In this document: positions 1-6,974 of the stretch, piece after piece
How the letters are laid out: every line of letters begins with the position of its first letter
Numbering within the stretch: position 1 is the stretch's first letter
From: Muriicola sp041358175
GTDB lineage: Bacteria; Bacteroidota; Bacteroidia; Flavobacteriales; Flavobacteriaceae
NCBI RefSeq assembly: GCF_041358175.1
Contig: NZ_JBGKBE010000001.1
Span: forward strand, 434,001-498,000
Direction of reading: 5' to 3'
DNA: 64,000 nt
The notes under the pieces: generated by a model
Told to the model about the DNA's origin: nothing
What the model saw: the letters and a program-made list of their open reading frames with translations, nothing else
The model's database searches: none
Translations under genes and position numbers: made by a program

Positions 1-600
1 GTCGTATCCCATATAGATCAAATAGAGACCAATGAGGATAGTCAGTAAAGGATCAACCCAGTACAGTTGATAGAAGTACATCAGCAGACCACCAATTAGG
101 ACGGCTACGGAAGCCATCATGTCTGTAAGCAGGTGCAGATATGCAGATTTCATATTCATGTTCTGGCCTGCATCTTTTTTAAGAAGTAGTACGCTGAATC
201 CATTTACAAGAATCCCCAGGGCGGAAAGCCATATAACCAGGGCCGGGGCAATAGGCTCGGGTTGCAGAAACCGCTCAACGGCTTCTTTGATTAGGACGAC
301 AGCAATAACGATGAGGGTTGCAGAATTTACGAAAGCGGCCATAATCTCAGCCCTTTTATAGCCGAAAGTCTTTGTGGTAGAAGCTTGTTTGCTGGTAAAT
401 CGATTGGCTAAATAACTGATGATAAGTGAAAGTACGTCGCTGAAGTTATGAAGGGCATCCGAGAGAAGTGCTAAACTACCTGAAATAATCCCTCCTATAA
501 CTTGTGCCAGGGTAATAACAATATTCAGGAGAATGGAGATCAGTAGTTTCTTACCGCTCAGCTTTTGGTGGTGATGGTGATGGTGATGTGAGTGCGCCAT
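1..600 (-). CDS. Cation diffusion facilitator (CDF) family metal transporter, 3' end cut by window edge
   Basis: Inner-membrane antiporter of the CzcD/ZitB type, exporting Zn(II) or a similar divalent cation in exchange for protons. The frame is open for 200 codons from an ATG at 600 to the left edge. After the start comes a run of seven histidines (MAHSHHHHHHHQ), a common CDF metal-binding tail. Transmembrane helices follow. The two family metal-site motifs are visible: SDALHNFSD (HxxxD, about residue 50) and HLLTDMMAS (HxxxD, about residue 157). The end of the membrane domain and the cytoplasmic C-terminal domain lie outside the window. It sits 39 bp downstream of rpiB on the same strand, so co-transcription is possible. 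Family assignment is firm; the metal is inferred. Confidence 0.9.
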   Translation of the reverse strand, partial: MAHSHHHHHHHQKLSGKKLLISILLNIVITLAQVIGGIISGSLALLSDALHNFSDVLSLIISYLANRFTSKQASTTKTFGYKRAEIMAAFVNSATLIVIAVVLIKEAVERFLQPEPIAPALVIWLSALGILVNGFSVLLLKKDAGQNMNMKSAYLHLLTDMMASVAVLIGGLLMYFYQLYWVDPLLTILIGLYLIYMGYD

Positions 601-639
601 TCAAAATATTAAAATGTGGCTGCTTACTGATAGTTCCTG

Positions 640-1071
640 TTAGGAACAGGCCATTTTCTCAATTCTTCTTTCGTGTCGTCCTCCGTCAAAAGGCGTGTTT
701 AAAAAGATCTGTACCATCTCAAGGGCCTGGTGAAGGGAAATAAACCTGGCTGGTAAACTCAGGATATTTGCATCGTTATGGGCTCTGGCCAGTTCAGTGA
801 TCTCTTTATTCCAGCAAAGGGCAGCTCTGATTTTTTGATGTTTATTGGCTGTCATAGATGCGCCGTTTCCACTTCCGCAAATGATTATTCCAATTTCAGC
901 ATTTCCTTCTTCTACGTCCTTTGCGACCGGATGTACAAAGTCGGGATAATCCACACTATCCGAACTATCAGTACCGTGGTTTATAACTTCAATATTAAGG
1001 GATTTAAGCAAGCCGACTACCGCTAGTTTATATTCAGTTCCGGCGTGGTCATTTCCAATGGCTATTTTCAT
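640..1071 (-). CDS. rpiB: Ribose-5-phosphate isomerase B
   Basis: Interconverts ribose 5-phosphate and ribulose 5-phosphate in the cytosolic pentose phosphate pathway. The 143-residue product has the normal RpiB length and opens with MKIAIGNDHAG, where the DH motif forms the sugar-phosphate site. The segment IIICGSGNGASMTANK (about residues 62-77) carries the catalytic-base cysteine and the anion-binding glycine loop, and RAALCW and ARAHNDANIL are also family motifs. The frame extends 11 codons upstream to 1104, but MKIAIGNDHAG is the conserved beginning, so 1071 is preferred. It is divergent from rnr across a 605-bp gap and is followed by the CDF transporter gene. Confidence 0.93.
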   Translation of the reverse strand: MKIAIGNDHAGTEYKLAVVGLLKSLNIEVINHGTDSSDSVDYPDFVHPVAKDVEEGNAEIGIIICGSGNGASMTANKHQKIRAALCWNKEITELARAHNDANILSLPARFISLHQALEMVQIFLNTPFDGGRHERRIEKMACS

Positions 1072-1676
1072 GTGTTTAGAGATAAATTCTATACTAAGGT
1101 ACAAATCCTGCTACTTAAAACATCTGATTAAACTTGTTAACAATGTTAAATTAATGTTTTGTTTAATCCTTTGATTTACAACCTTTTTTTGTTTCTTAAT
1201 AATGTTGATAGCTCAACAATAAGATTTTGTTTTTTCTTCCTGGTATTTAATACAAATTTTGCAGTTAGACATATTCTCAAATTTCCAAAATAATATCCTT
1301 AAAAGTTAATAGGGTCTTATACACTTAAAAGAAGGTGAAGTTAACACTCAGAAGGAGATAAACTTATAAACTTATTATTGTTGATTCAGTTTATCAACAT
1401 CTTTTCATAAGTGTCCTAATCAACTTATTTATAGTGTAATCAACACTTGAAAACTTAGTTGTAAAGTAAAGAAGTTGTTCATTACAAATAATAGAACACT
1501 TTTTTATCCCCAGAGTTAACAGCCTATCATCATACCCATTTTTTTAAATTATTTAAATCAAAAAAGTAAATATGTATCTATATATGTTAACAAATAGGTA
1601 AAGAGTTGGGATCAATCGATCTGAATAAGCAGTCAGTGGATTATAATTCGTAATTTTGCGCCCAAATTATTATTGA
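1072..1676. other. 605-bp AT-rich divergent intergenic region; candidate replication origin (oriC)
   Basis: No credible coding region is present. The stretch is strongly AT-rich and contains words close to the DnaA box TTATCCACA: TTATCAACA (1391-1399, one mismatch), TTATCCCCA (1504-1512, one mismatch), CTATCAACA on the minus strand (1203-1211), TAATCAACA (1437-1445), TAATCAACT (1417-1425) and a minus-strand AATCAACAA (1378-1386). Two imperfect direct repeats (AGTGT, TAATCAAC, TT) overlap 1411-1447. An A/T-only run at 1539-1558 could be the unwinding element. Flanking genes diverge from it, and parS-like sites lie 33-35 kb to the right. dnaA itself is not in the window, so the call is an inference. 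Confidence 0.35.
1651..1658 (+). promoter_or_regulatory. Bacteroidota -7 box (TAATTTTG) upstream of rnr
   Basis: An exact match to TAnnTTTG ends 18 bases before the rnr ATG. No clear -33 TTG element is seen at the usual spacing. Confidence 0.45.
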
Positions 1677-3860
1677 ATGACGAAGAAGAAAAAAAGGGCT
1701 AATCAACATAGAAAGAACGAGATAACAAGAGGGATATTTGAAGTCCTGGAAAAAGAGCCTAACAAAAGTTTTAATTACAAGCAGATTGCATCAAAATTAG
1801 AAATAAACGATACTGAAGGAAGAAATATACTGATTAAGAGGTTAGGTCAGCTTAAAGCAAAAGAGAGAATCAGGGAATTTGAAAAAGGTAAGTACAAATC
1901 CCTGGAAAATAAAGTACTTCACGAAGGTAAGATTGAAGTAACAGCAAGAGGGAATGCCTATGTGATAGTGGATGGCCTGGATGATGATATATTTATCTCC
2001 TACAATAAAATTAACCGGGCATTTGATGGGGACATTGTAGAAGTGCTGGTAAAGCCAAAACGAAAATCCAATAAACTGGAAGGGGAAGTTGTTAATATCC
2101 TGAAAAGGAAAAAGAACAATTTCGTAGGAATATTCGATTTACATAAATCATTTGCATTTGTCCGTCCTACGGATCATAAGATGTACACAGACATTTTTGT
2201 TCCGATCAACCAAGTGGGGAAGGCGAAGGATGGAGAAAAGGTGATTGTAGAGGTTCTTTCATGGGAAGAAGATGCAGAGTCACCAACAGGGAAAGTAGTT
2301 GAAGTTTTAGGTCTTCCCGGACTACACAATACAGAGATACATGCCATCCTTGCCGAATACGGCCTTCCTTATCATTTTCCAAAGGAGGTAGATCACTACG
2401 CCAACAAGCTGGATACAGCAATTAAAGAAGAAGAGGTTTCTAAAAGAAGGGATATGAGGGATGTTCTCACCTTTACGATCGATCCCAGGGATGCAAAGGA
2501 TTTTGATGATGCCTTGTCTTTCCAGAAACTTCCCAACGGAAACTATGAAGTAGGCATTCATATTGCGGATGTTTCTTATTATGTCACTCCTGATAGTATA
2601 TTGGATGAAGAAGCTTACGAAAGGGCAACTTCGGTATATCTGGTAGATAGGGTGGTCCCAATGTTACCTGAAATCCTGTCTAACAACGCCTGTTCATTGC
2701 GGCCTAAGGAAGATAAATATACTTTTTCGGCAATTTTTGAGATTGATAACCAGGCCCAGGTAAAAAGTGAATGGTTTGGGAGAACTGCAATTCATTCCGA
2801 TGAACGCTTTGCCTATGAAGAGGCACAGTATATAATTGAAAACAAAAGTCGGGATATCAGTGAAGAAATTTCCATAAGAGGAAAGGCTTATTCAGTATCG
2901 GAGGAGATCAAAGAGGCGGTATTAACATTGAATTCGTTGGCCGAAATCATGCGTGAAAGACGAATGAATGCTGGGGCTATTTCATTTGATAAACTGGAAG
3001 TTAAGTTTAACCTCAATGAAGAAAATGAACCTCTAAGTGTTTATTTTAAAGAGGCAAAAGCGGCTAATAAACTCATTGAGGAATTTATGCTGCTGGCTAA
3101 TAGAAAAGTAGCGGCGTTTATCGGAAAGCAAAAGCCTAAGAAAACTTTTGTCTACCGGGTACATGATGAGCCCAACGAAGACAAATTAATGGCTTTAAAT
3201 GGCATCATTTCTAAATTTGGACACAAGCTTAACTTCAACAACAAAAAGAGCGTCAGTGCTTCTTTAAATAAGCTTCTTGAGGATGTAAAAGGACAGAAGG
3301 AACAGAACCTTGTCGACACCCTGGCTATTAGAAGTATGAGCAAAGCGATATACACTACGGACAATATTGGTCATTACGGCCTTGCCTTTGATTACTACAG
3401 TCATTTTACCTCTCCAATCCGTCGATATCCCGATGTAATGGTACATCGACTATTGCAACACTATCTTGAGGGGGGAAAGTCGGTAAATGCAGAATCTGTT
3501 GAGGAGAAGTGTAAACACTCTTCAGACATGGAATATCTGGCATCCAGTGCCGAGAGGGATTCTATTAAGTACATGCAGATCAAATTTATGCAGGACCATA
3601 AAGACCAGGAGTTTGTAGGTGTTATCTCCGGGGTTACTGAATGGGGAATTTACGTCGAGATTATCGAGAATAAATGTGAAGGCATGGTCAGGATCCGGGA
3701 TATAAAAGACGATTATTATACCTTTGATGAAAAGCAATACGCCTTAGTAGGAGAACGAAGAAAAAAGGTTTATCAGTTAGGCGATGAAGTCCGCGTTATG
3801 GTCAAGGATACAGATCTTGTAAAAAGACACCTCGATTTTACTCTTCTCGGAAAAGCTTAG
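1677..3860 (+). CDS. rnr: Ribonuclease R (RNB-family 3'-5' exoribonuclease)
   Basis: Processive 3'-5' exoribonuclease that degrades structured RNA, with roles in rRNA quality control and mRNA turnover. The 727-residue protein has the expected order: an N-terminal helix-turn-helix-like segment (about 15-70), cold-shock/OB folds (about 80-230), the RNB catalytic domain, and a C-terminal S1 domain (about 640-720, containing GVISGVTEWGIYVEI). The RNB core shows TIDPRDAKDFDDALSF (about residue 266), which supplies the metal-binding aspartates, and YSHFTSPIRRYPDVMVHR near 575. The ATG is 19 bases after a -7 box. A head-GIN gene follows after 53 bp. Confidence 0.96.
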   Translation: MTKKKKRANQHRKNEITRGIFEVLEKEPNKSFNYKQIASKLEINDTEGRNILIKRLGQLKAKERIREFEKGKYKSLENKVLHEGKIEVTARGNAYVIVDGLDDDIFISYNKINRAFDGDIVEVLVKPKRKSNKLEGEVVNILKRKKNNFVGIFDLHKSFAFVRPTDHKMYTDIFVPINQVGKAKDGEKVIVEVLSWEEDAESPTGKVVEVLGLPGLHNTEIHAILAEYGLPYHFPKEVDHYANKLDTAIKEEEVSKRRDMRDVLTFTIDPRDAKDFDDALSFQKLPNGNYEVGIHIADVSYYVTPDSILDEEAYERATSVYLVDRVVPMLPEILSNNACSLRPKEDKYTFSAIFEIDNQAQVKSEWFGRTAIHSDERFAYEEAQYIIENKSRDISEEISIRGKAYSVSEEIKEAVLTLNSLAEIMRERRMNAGAISFDKLEVKFNLNEENEPLSVYFKEAKAANKLIEEFMLLANRKVAAFIGKQKPKKTFVYRVHDEPNEDKLMALNGIISKFGHKLNFNNKKSVSASLNKLLEDVKGQKEQNLVDTLAIRSMSKAIYTTDNIGHYGLAFDYYSHFTSPIRRYPDVMVHRLLQHYLEGGKSVNAESVEEKCKHSSDMEYLASSAERDSIKYMQIKFMQDHKDQEFVGVISGVTEWGIYVEIIENKCEGMVRIRDIKDDYYTFDEKQYALVGERRKKVYQLGDEVRVMVKDTDLVKRHLDFTLLGKA

Positions 3861-3913
3861 CAAGTTTTCAAATATTTATCCGTTCTTTATAGGACATCCT
3901 AAGAGAATAGCAG

Positions 3914-4591
3914 ATGAAAAAGTTGATTTTACTACTTTTTATATGCCAGGTTTACCACCTGCAGGCGCAGGAAGGGAAGGTGACACAGAATCTGGATGCA
4001 TTTTCAGAAGTAAAGGTCTACGATGGTCTTTCTGTAAATTTAATCCGCTCTGATAAAAACCTGGCTGTGATCACGGGGGCAAATACTTCCAAAGTGGCTT
4101 TCGTAAATTCAGGAGGAGTGCTGAAGGTTCGAATGGAGATCGTTAAGCTCTTCAGTGGTTATAGGACATTCATTGACCTCTATTATACTGATGATCTGAT
4201 GGTTATAGATGTAAATGAAGATGCAAGAATTACAACAAAGGAAACCATCACCCAGAATGTACTGGAACTCAAAGCTCAGGAAGGCGGAGAGATCAACGCT
4301 CAGGCCGAGGTTGAACAATTGCTTATAAAAGCGGTAACCGGAGGAGTGATCAATACGGTTGGGAATTCAGACAACCAGGATGTTCAAATCAATACAGGGG
4401 GCGTTTATAAAGGCAAAGACTTTAAAACTAAGTTTACCACAGTTAATGTAAATGCAGGTTCATCAGCTGAAATACACGCCACGTCTTATGTAAAAGTAAG
4501 TGTGAAGGCAGGCGGAACCGTCTATGTTTATGGAGATCCTGATAAGATGGAGGAAAAGACAGTTTTTGGAGGCAAAATAGAACGAATGTAA
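3914..4591 (+). CDS. Head-GIN (DUF2807) domain secreted protein
   Basis: Exported protein of unknown role, 225 residues. It begins with a signal peptide (MKKLILLLFICQVYHLQAQ). The rest is the repetitive beta-strand pattern of the head-GIN/DUF2807 family: short strands with regular glycines and asparagines such as VTGGVINTVG and NAGSSAEIHATS, and the typical opening DAFSEVKVYDGLSVNLI. Pfam describes this fold as a putative auto-transporter adhesin head; function in Flavobacteriaceae is not established. It lies 53 bp after rnr and 10 bp before a LysE-type gene, so the three are probably one transcript ending at the terminator at 5278. Confidence 0.85.
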   Translation: MKKLILLLFICQVYHLQAQEGKVTQNLDAFSEVKVYDGLSVNLIRSDKNLAVITGANTSKVAFVNSGGVLKVRMEIVKLFSGYRTFIDLYYTDDLMVIDVNEDARITTKETITQNVLELKAQEGGEINAQAEVEQLLIKAVTGGVINTVGNSDNQDVQINTGGVYKGKDFKTKFTTVNVNAGSSAEIHATSYVKVSVKAGGTVYVYGDPDKMEEKTVFGGKIERM

Positions 4592-4601
4592 TTCTGTAGC
4601 A

Positions 4602-5279
4602 ATGGTCGAAGACATTCAGGCAGCGATACCACTCGGATTTTTCCTGAGTTTTATGATCGGGCCGGTGTTCTTTGTTCTTCTGGAAACCAGTGCCACCAAG
4701 GGCTTCAGGGCCGGTCTGGTCTTTGATTCCGGAGTCATAATAGCCGACATCCTCTTCCTGATAATCGCCTACTTCAGCAGCTTTCAACTCCTGGAAAATT
4801 TAAGCAACCAACCCGGATTGTATGTTTTTGGGGGAGTAATCCTTCTGATCTACGCTATTACCATTCTCTTTAACAAGGCTCCTGCACAGGACAAAACCGA
4901 TGTACACACAAGCAAAACGGGTTACCTGGGGCTATTTATAAAAGGCTTTTTACTCAATTTTATTAATATAGGGGTACTTGTATTCTGGCTTGGGGTGATC
5001 ATTATAGTAGGTCCCAGCCTTGACAATGACCCGAATAGGATAATGGTGTTTTTTTCCACTATGCTCATCGCCTATCTTATTACCGACATCTTTAAGATCC
5101 TCCTAGCGAAACAACTAAAACGCAAATTGACACCAAAGAGAATACGCCTTGTAAAAAAAGGCCTCGGTGTTATTTTAGCTATCTGTGGAGTTGTGCTAAT
5201 CATAAAGGGATTCCTTCCCAAAGACAAGTTCAATATAGAAAAAGGCATAGAATTGATAAAAGAGGCGGAAGGCCAATAA
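4602..5279 (+). CDS. LysE-family exporter (RhtB/LysE type)
   Basis: Predicted inner-membrane amino-acid or metabolite exporter. The 225-residue protein has about six hydrophobic helices. Its opening, AIPLGFFLSFMIGPVFFVLL, matches the family start, where a polar N-terminus leads into a G-P motif in helix 1. The central GFLLNFINIGVLVFWLG segment is the typical fourth helix. The transported compound cannot be told from sequence. The gene is 10 bp after the head-GIN gene, and its stop codon abuts a strong terminator hairpin. Confidence 0.85.
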   Translation: MVEDIQAAIPLGFFLSFMIGPVFFVLLETSATKGFRAGLVFDSGVIIADILFLIIAYFSSFQLLENLSNQPGLYVFGGVILLIYAITILFNKAPAQDKTDVHTSKTGYLGLFIKGFLLNFINIGVLVFWLGVIIIVGPSLDNDPNRIMVFFSTMLIAYLITDIFKILLAKQLKRKLTPKRIRLVKKGLGVILAICGVVLIIKGFLPKDKFNIEKGIELIKEAEGQ

Positions 5280-5309
5280 AAAACCCCGCTCTGTTGAACG
5301 GGGTTTTTT
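5278..5309. terminator. Rho-independent terminator, bidirectional
   Basis: Perfect inverted repeat AAAAAACCCCG (5278-5288) / CGGGGTTTTTT (5299-5309) with a 10-base loop. It starts at the last bases of the LysE gene and ends just beside tRNA-Cys, so it can end transcription from both sides. Confidence 0.92.
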
Positions 5310-5310
5310 G

Positions 5311-5381
5311 AGGCATCGAGCGGATTCGAACCGCTGTACAAGCTTTTGCAGAGCTGTGCCTAGCCACTCGGCCACGATGCC
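5311..5381 (-). tRNA. tRNA-Cys (GCA)
   Basis: A complete 71-base cloverleaf on the minus strand. The acceptor stem GGCATCG/CGATGCC is perfect. The D arm uses the 3-bp GCC/GGC stem common in tRNA-Cys, and the anticodon loop CTGCAAA gives GCA. The T arm is AGCGG TTCGAAT CCGCT and the discriminator base is T (U). One C-T mismatch closes the outer end of the anticodon stem. CCA is not encoded. Confidence 0.93.
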
Positions 5382-5478
5382 TTTGCAAAGCAGCAAATTT
5401 ACAAAAATTAGATGGAAACATCACGCATATTGCACTGCCTTAATTTAGTGCGCTCCTTAAATAATGCGTAAAATGAAG

Positions 5479-5550
5479 AGGCATCGGGTGGACTCGAACC
5501 ACCATAAAAGCTGATGCGCAGTTCCGCCTATCCAATTCGACCACAATACC
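5479..5550 (-). pseudogene. Degenerate tRNA-Cys-like gene (probable tRNA pseudogene)
   Basis: A 72-base cloverleaf can be drawn 97 bases upstream (in its own direction) of the true tRNA-Cys. The acceptor 3' half CGATGCCT and the D-arm pattern (TGG-CGA, TAGGC) match that gene, and the T arm GGTGG TTCGAGT CCACC is intact. The rest is damaged: the acceptor 5' half GGTATTG pairs with two G-T wobbles, the anticodon stem has an A-C mismatch, and the loop GCGCATC has C instead of the invariant U33 and no purine at 37. It reads best as a decayed tandem duplicate. A functional, highly unusual tRNA is less likely. Confidence 0.65.
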
Positions 5551-5608
5551 ATTGTCTACCTGCATCGATAAGGATTAAGACCCGGATAACATTAAATTCA
5601 CCTTCAGC

Positions 5609-5965
5609 TTATCGAGAAAATGGATAGCTTATCGAGACAGAAGCCACATCACCTCCTATGGGCGGATTGATCTTAGCCACCTTCACCTTTCCACTCTCAA
5701 CAACGGGGATTTCCTTCAGGATTCTATCCGCTATTCGCTTAGCCACATGTTCGAGGAGTTTAGAAGGAATTTTCATTTCCTCTTTTGCGATATGATGAAT
5801 AGTTACGTAGTCGGCAGTGTCAACCAAGGTGTCAGATTTTGCGGCTTTCTCCAGAGAGGCCTTTACCTTGATGTCGACCCTGTAATCAGATCCAATGCGG
5901 GTTTCTTCGGGCAAACATCCGTGATAGGCGTATAGTCTGATGTTGTTTAGGCTAACTGTATCCAA
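5609..5965 (-). CDS. folB: Dihydroneopterin aldolase
   Basis: Folate-pathway enzyme converting 7,8-dihydroneopterin to 6-hydroxymethyl-dihydropterin plus glycolaldehyde. At 118 residues it has the usual FolB length. It shows the family opening DTVSLNNIRLYAYHGCLPEE, whose glutamate binds the pterin, TADYV in the middle, and KINPPIGG (about residue 97) with the catalytic lysine. The last codons contain a 12-base word (TCTCGATAAGCT) that recurs 19 bases later across the stop codon, probably by chance or a small duplication. It lies 43 bp downstream of sprF on the same strand but has its own -7 box, so read-through from the spr operon is optional. Confidence 0.93.
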   Translation of the reverse strand: MDTVSLNNIRLYAYHGCLPEETRIGSDYRVDIKVKASLEKAAKSDTLVDTADYVTIHHIAKEEMKIPSKLLEHVAKRIADRILKEIPVVESGKVKVAKINPPIGGDVASVSISYPFSR

Positions 5966-5982
5966 AGCATCTGATTCTCGGG

Positions 5983-5990
5983 CAAAGGTA
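5983..5990 (-). promoter_or_regulatory. -7 box (TACCTTTG) upstream of folB
   Basis: Exact TAnnTTTG on the minus strand, ending 17 bases before the folB ATG, in the gap after sprF. No convincing -33 TTG is seen. Confidence 0.4.
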
Positions 5991-6008
5991 ACCCAAAAAC
6001 ACTTTATT

Positions 6009-6953
6009 CTAGTAGGTACAGCGACAATTACTAAGCCCCTGGAACAGGTCTACCCCCAAAGTAACCACATGGGTTCCTGTACTGAATCCCAGGATTTCAT
6101 TCAGAATAATCTGGTAGGAATATCCAAAGTAGAAATTACTCTTTTTTAGGCCCATAATCGGAGCGATGTAGAGTGGATTACCGATCTGATCATTTAAGAA
6201 CCTGTAGGTAACACCGGCGTAGTAGTAATCTTCAAAATCATACCAGCGAAACTTCACATTCAGGTCGGTTACAGAACGCCCATCACTTTCAAACCATTGA
6301 AAAAAGACAGAGGGCTCTATTTCCAATCTGCTGTTTTTGTTTTTTGTATACCGATATCCGCTGTATATGTAGTAGTTACGAAGGCGGTTGGGTTCAAAAA
6401 CAGGATTAAAGTTCGAAAGATCTTTATCTAATAGATTCGAGGCGTTAAGACTAAAATAGAACTTGTCTTTCCTGTACAGCACCCCAACATCAAAATTGTG
6501 ATTGGTAGTTGCCCTGTCGTCAGTAACACTAGGGTCGGGACTATCAAAATTTTCTATGTCAATCCTGAATTGATTGAAGTTATAGGAAATCCCGAAAGAT
6601 ACAAACTCATCATCATAACGGTCGAGGGTCAAATGGTGGGCAAAAGACAATCTGGCCCCCCGTTGTTTGGTCTCTCCGTTACTATCGTTGTATAGCAGCA
6701 TACCGAGACCCGACTTGTTCCCGATTCTTGCGTCGGCTGCCAGGGATTGGGTATCAGGAGCGTCTTCGATCCCCACCCATTGAGTAAGTCCATTGATTCG
6801 AATCTTGATGTGATCCCCGATTCCTGCGTATGTGGGAGACATCACAAAAGGGTTATCTGCCAGATACTGAGACAGCTGTGGCAGGGTAAGCTCCTGTCCC
6901 CTTGCGAACATTACGCTCAACATTATTATTCCTAAAACGATCGACTTACGCAT
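6009..6953 (-). CDS. sprF: PorP/SprF-family T9SS outer-membrane protein (SprF-like)
   Basis: Predicted outer-membrane beta-barrel that helps the cognate type B T9SS adhesin reach the cell surface; in Flavobacterium johnsoniae, SprF is needed for secretion of SprB. The 314-residue product starts with a signal peptide (MRKSIVLGIIMLSVMFARGQ). It continues with the family hallmark LSQYLADNPFVMSPTYAG and then alternating amphipathic strands (FGISYNFNQF, FYFSLNASNLL, NYYIYSGYRY) to the end. It is the last gene of the four-gene operon, 21 bp after sprB. Symbol given from family plus synteny with F. johnsoniae sprCDBF. Confidence 0.9.
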   Translation of the reverse strand: MRKSIVLGIIMLSVMFARGQELTLPQLSQYLADNPFVMSPTYAGIGDHIKIRINGLTQWVGIEDAPDTQSLAADARIGNKSGLGMLLYNDSNGETKQRGARLSFAHHLTLDRYDDEFVSFGISYNFNQFRIDIENFDSPDPSVTDDRATTNHNFDVGVLYRKDKFYFSLNASNLLDKDLSNFNPVFEPNRLRNYYIYSGYRYTKNKNSRLEIEPSVFFQWFESDGRSVTDLNVKFRWYDFEDYYYAGVTYRFLNDQIGNPLYIAPIMGLKKSNFYFGYSYQIILNEILGFSTGTHVVTLGVDLFQGLSNCRCTY

Positions 6954-6974
6954 ATTTGCTTCGGTTAAATTCTC

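Noticed and set aside
778..1026. 82-codon plus-strand frame opposite rpiB
   Set aside because: Fully antisense to a well-supported gene and without any recognisable motif.
5479..5550. Second cloverleaf as a functional tRNA with anticodon GCA
   Set aside because: U33 is missing, the anticodon stem has a mismatch and position 37 is a pyrimidine; a decayed copy of the neighbouring tRNA-Cys explains it better.
5597..5640. Direct repeat of a 12-base word around the folB stop codon
   Set aside because: Only two copies, one of them coding; no dyad or known motif, so it is not treated as a regulatory site.
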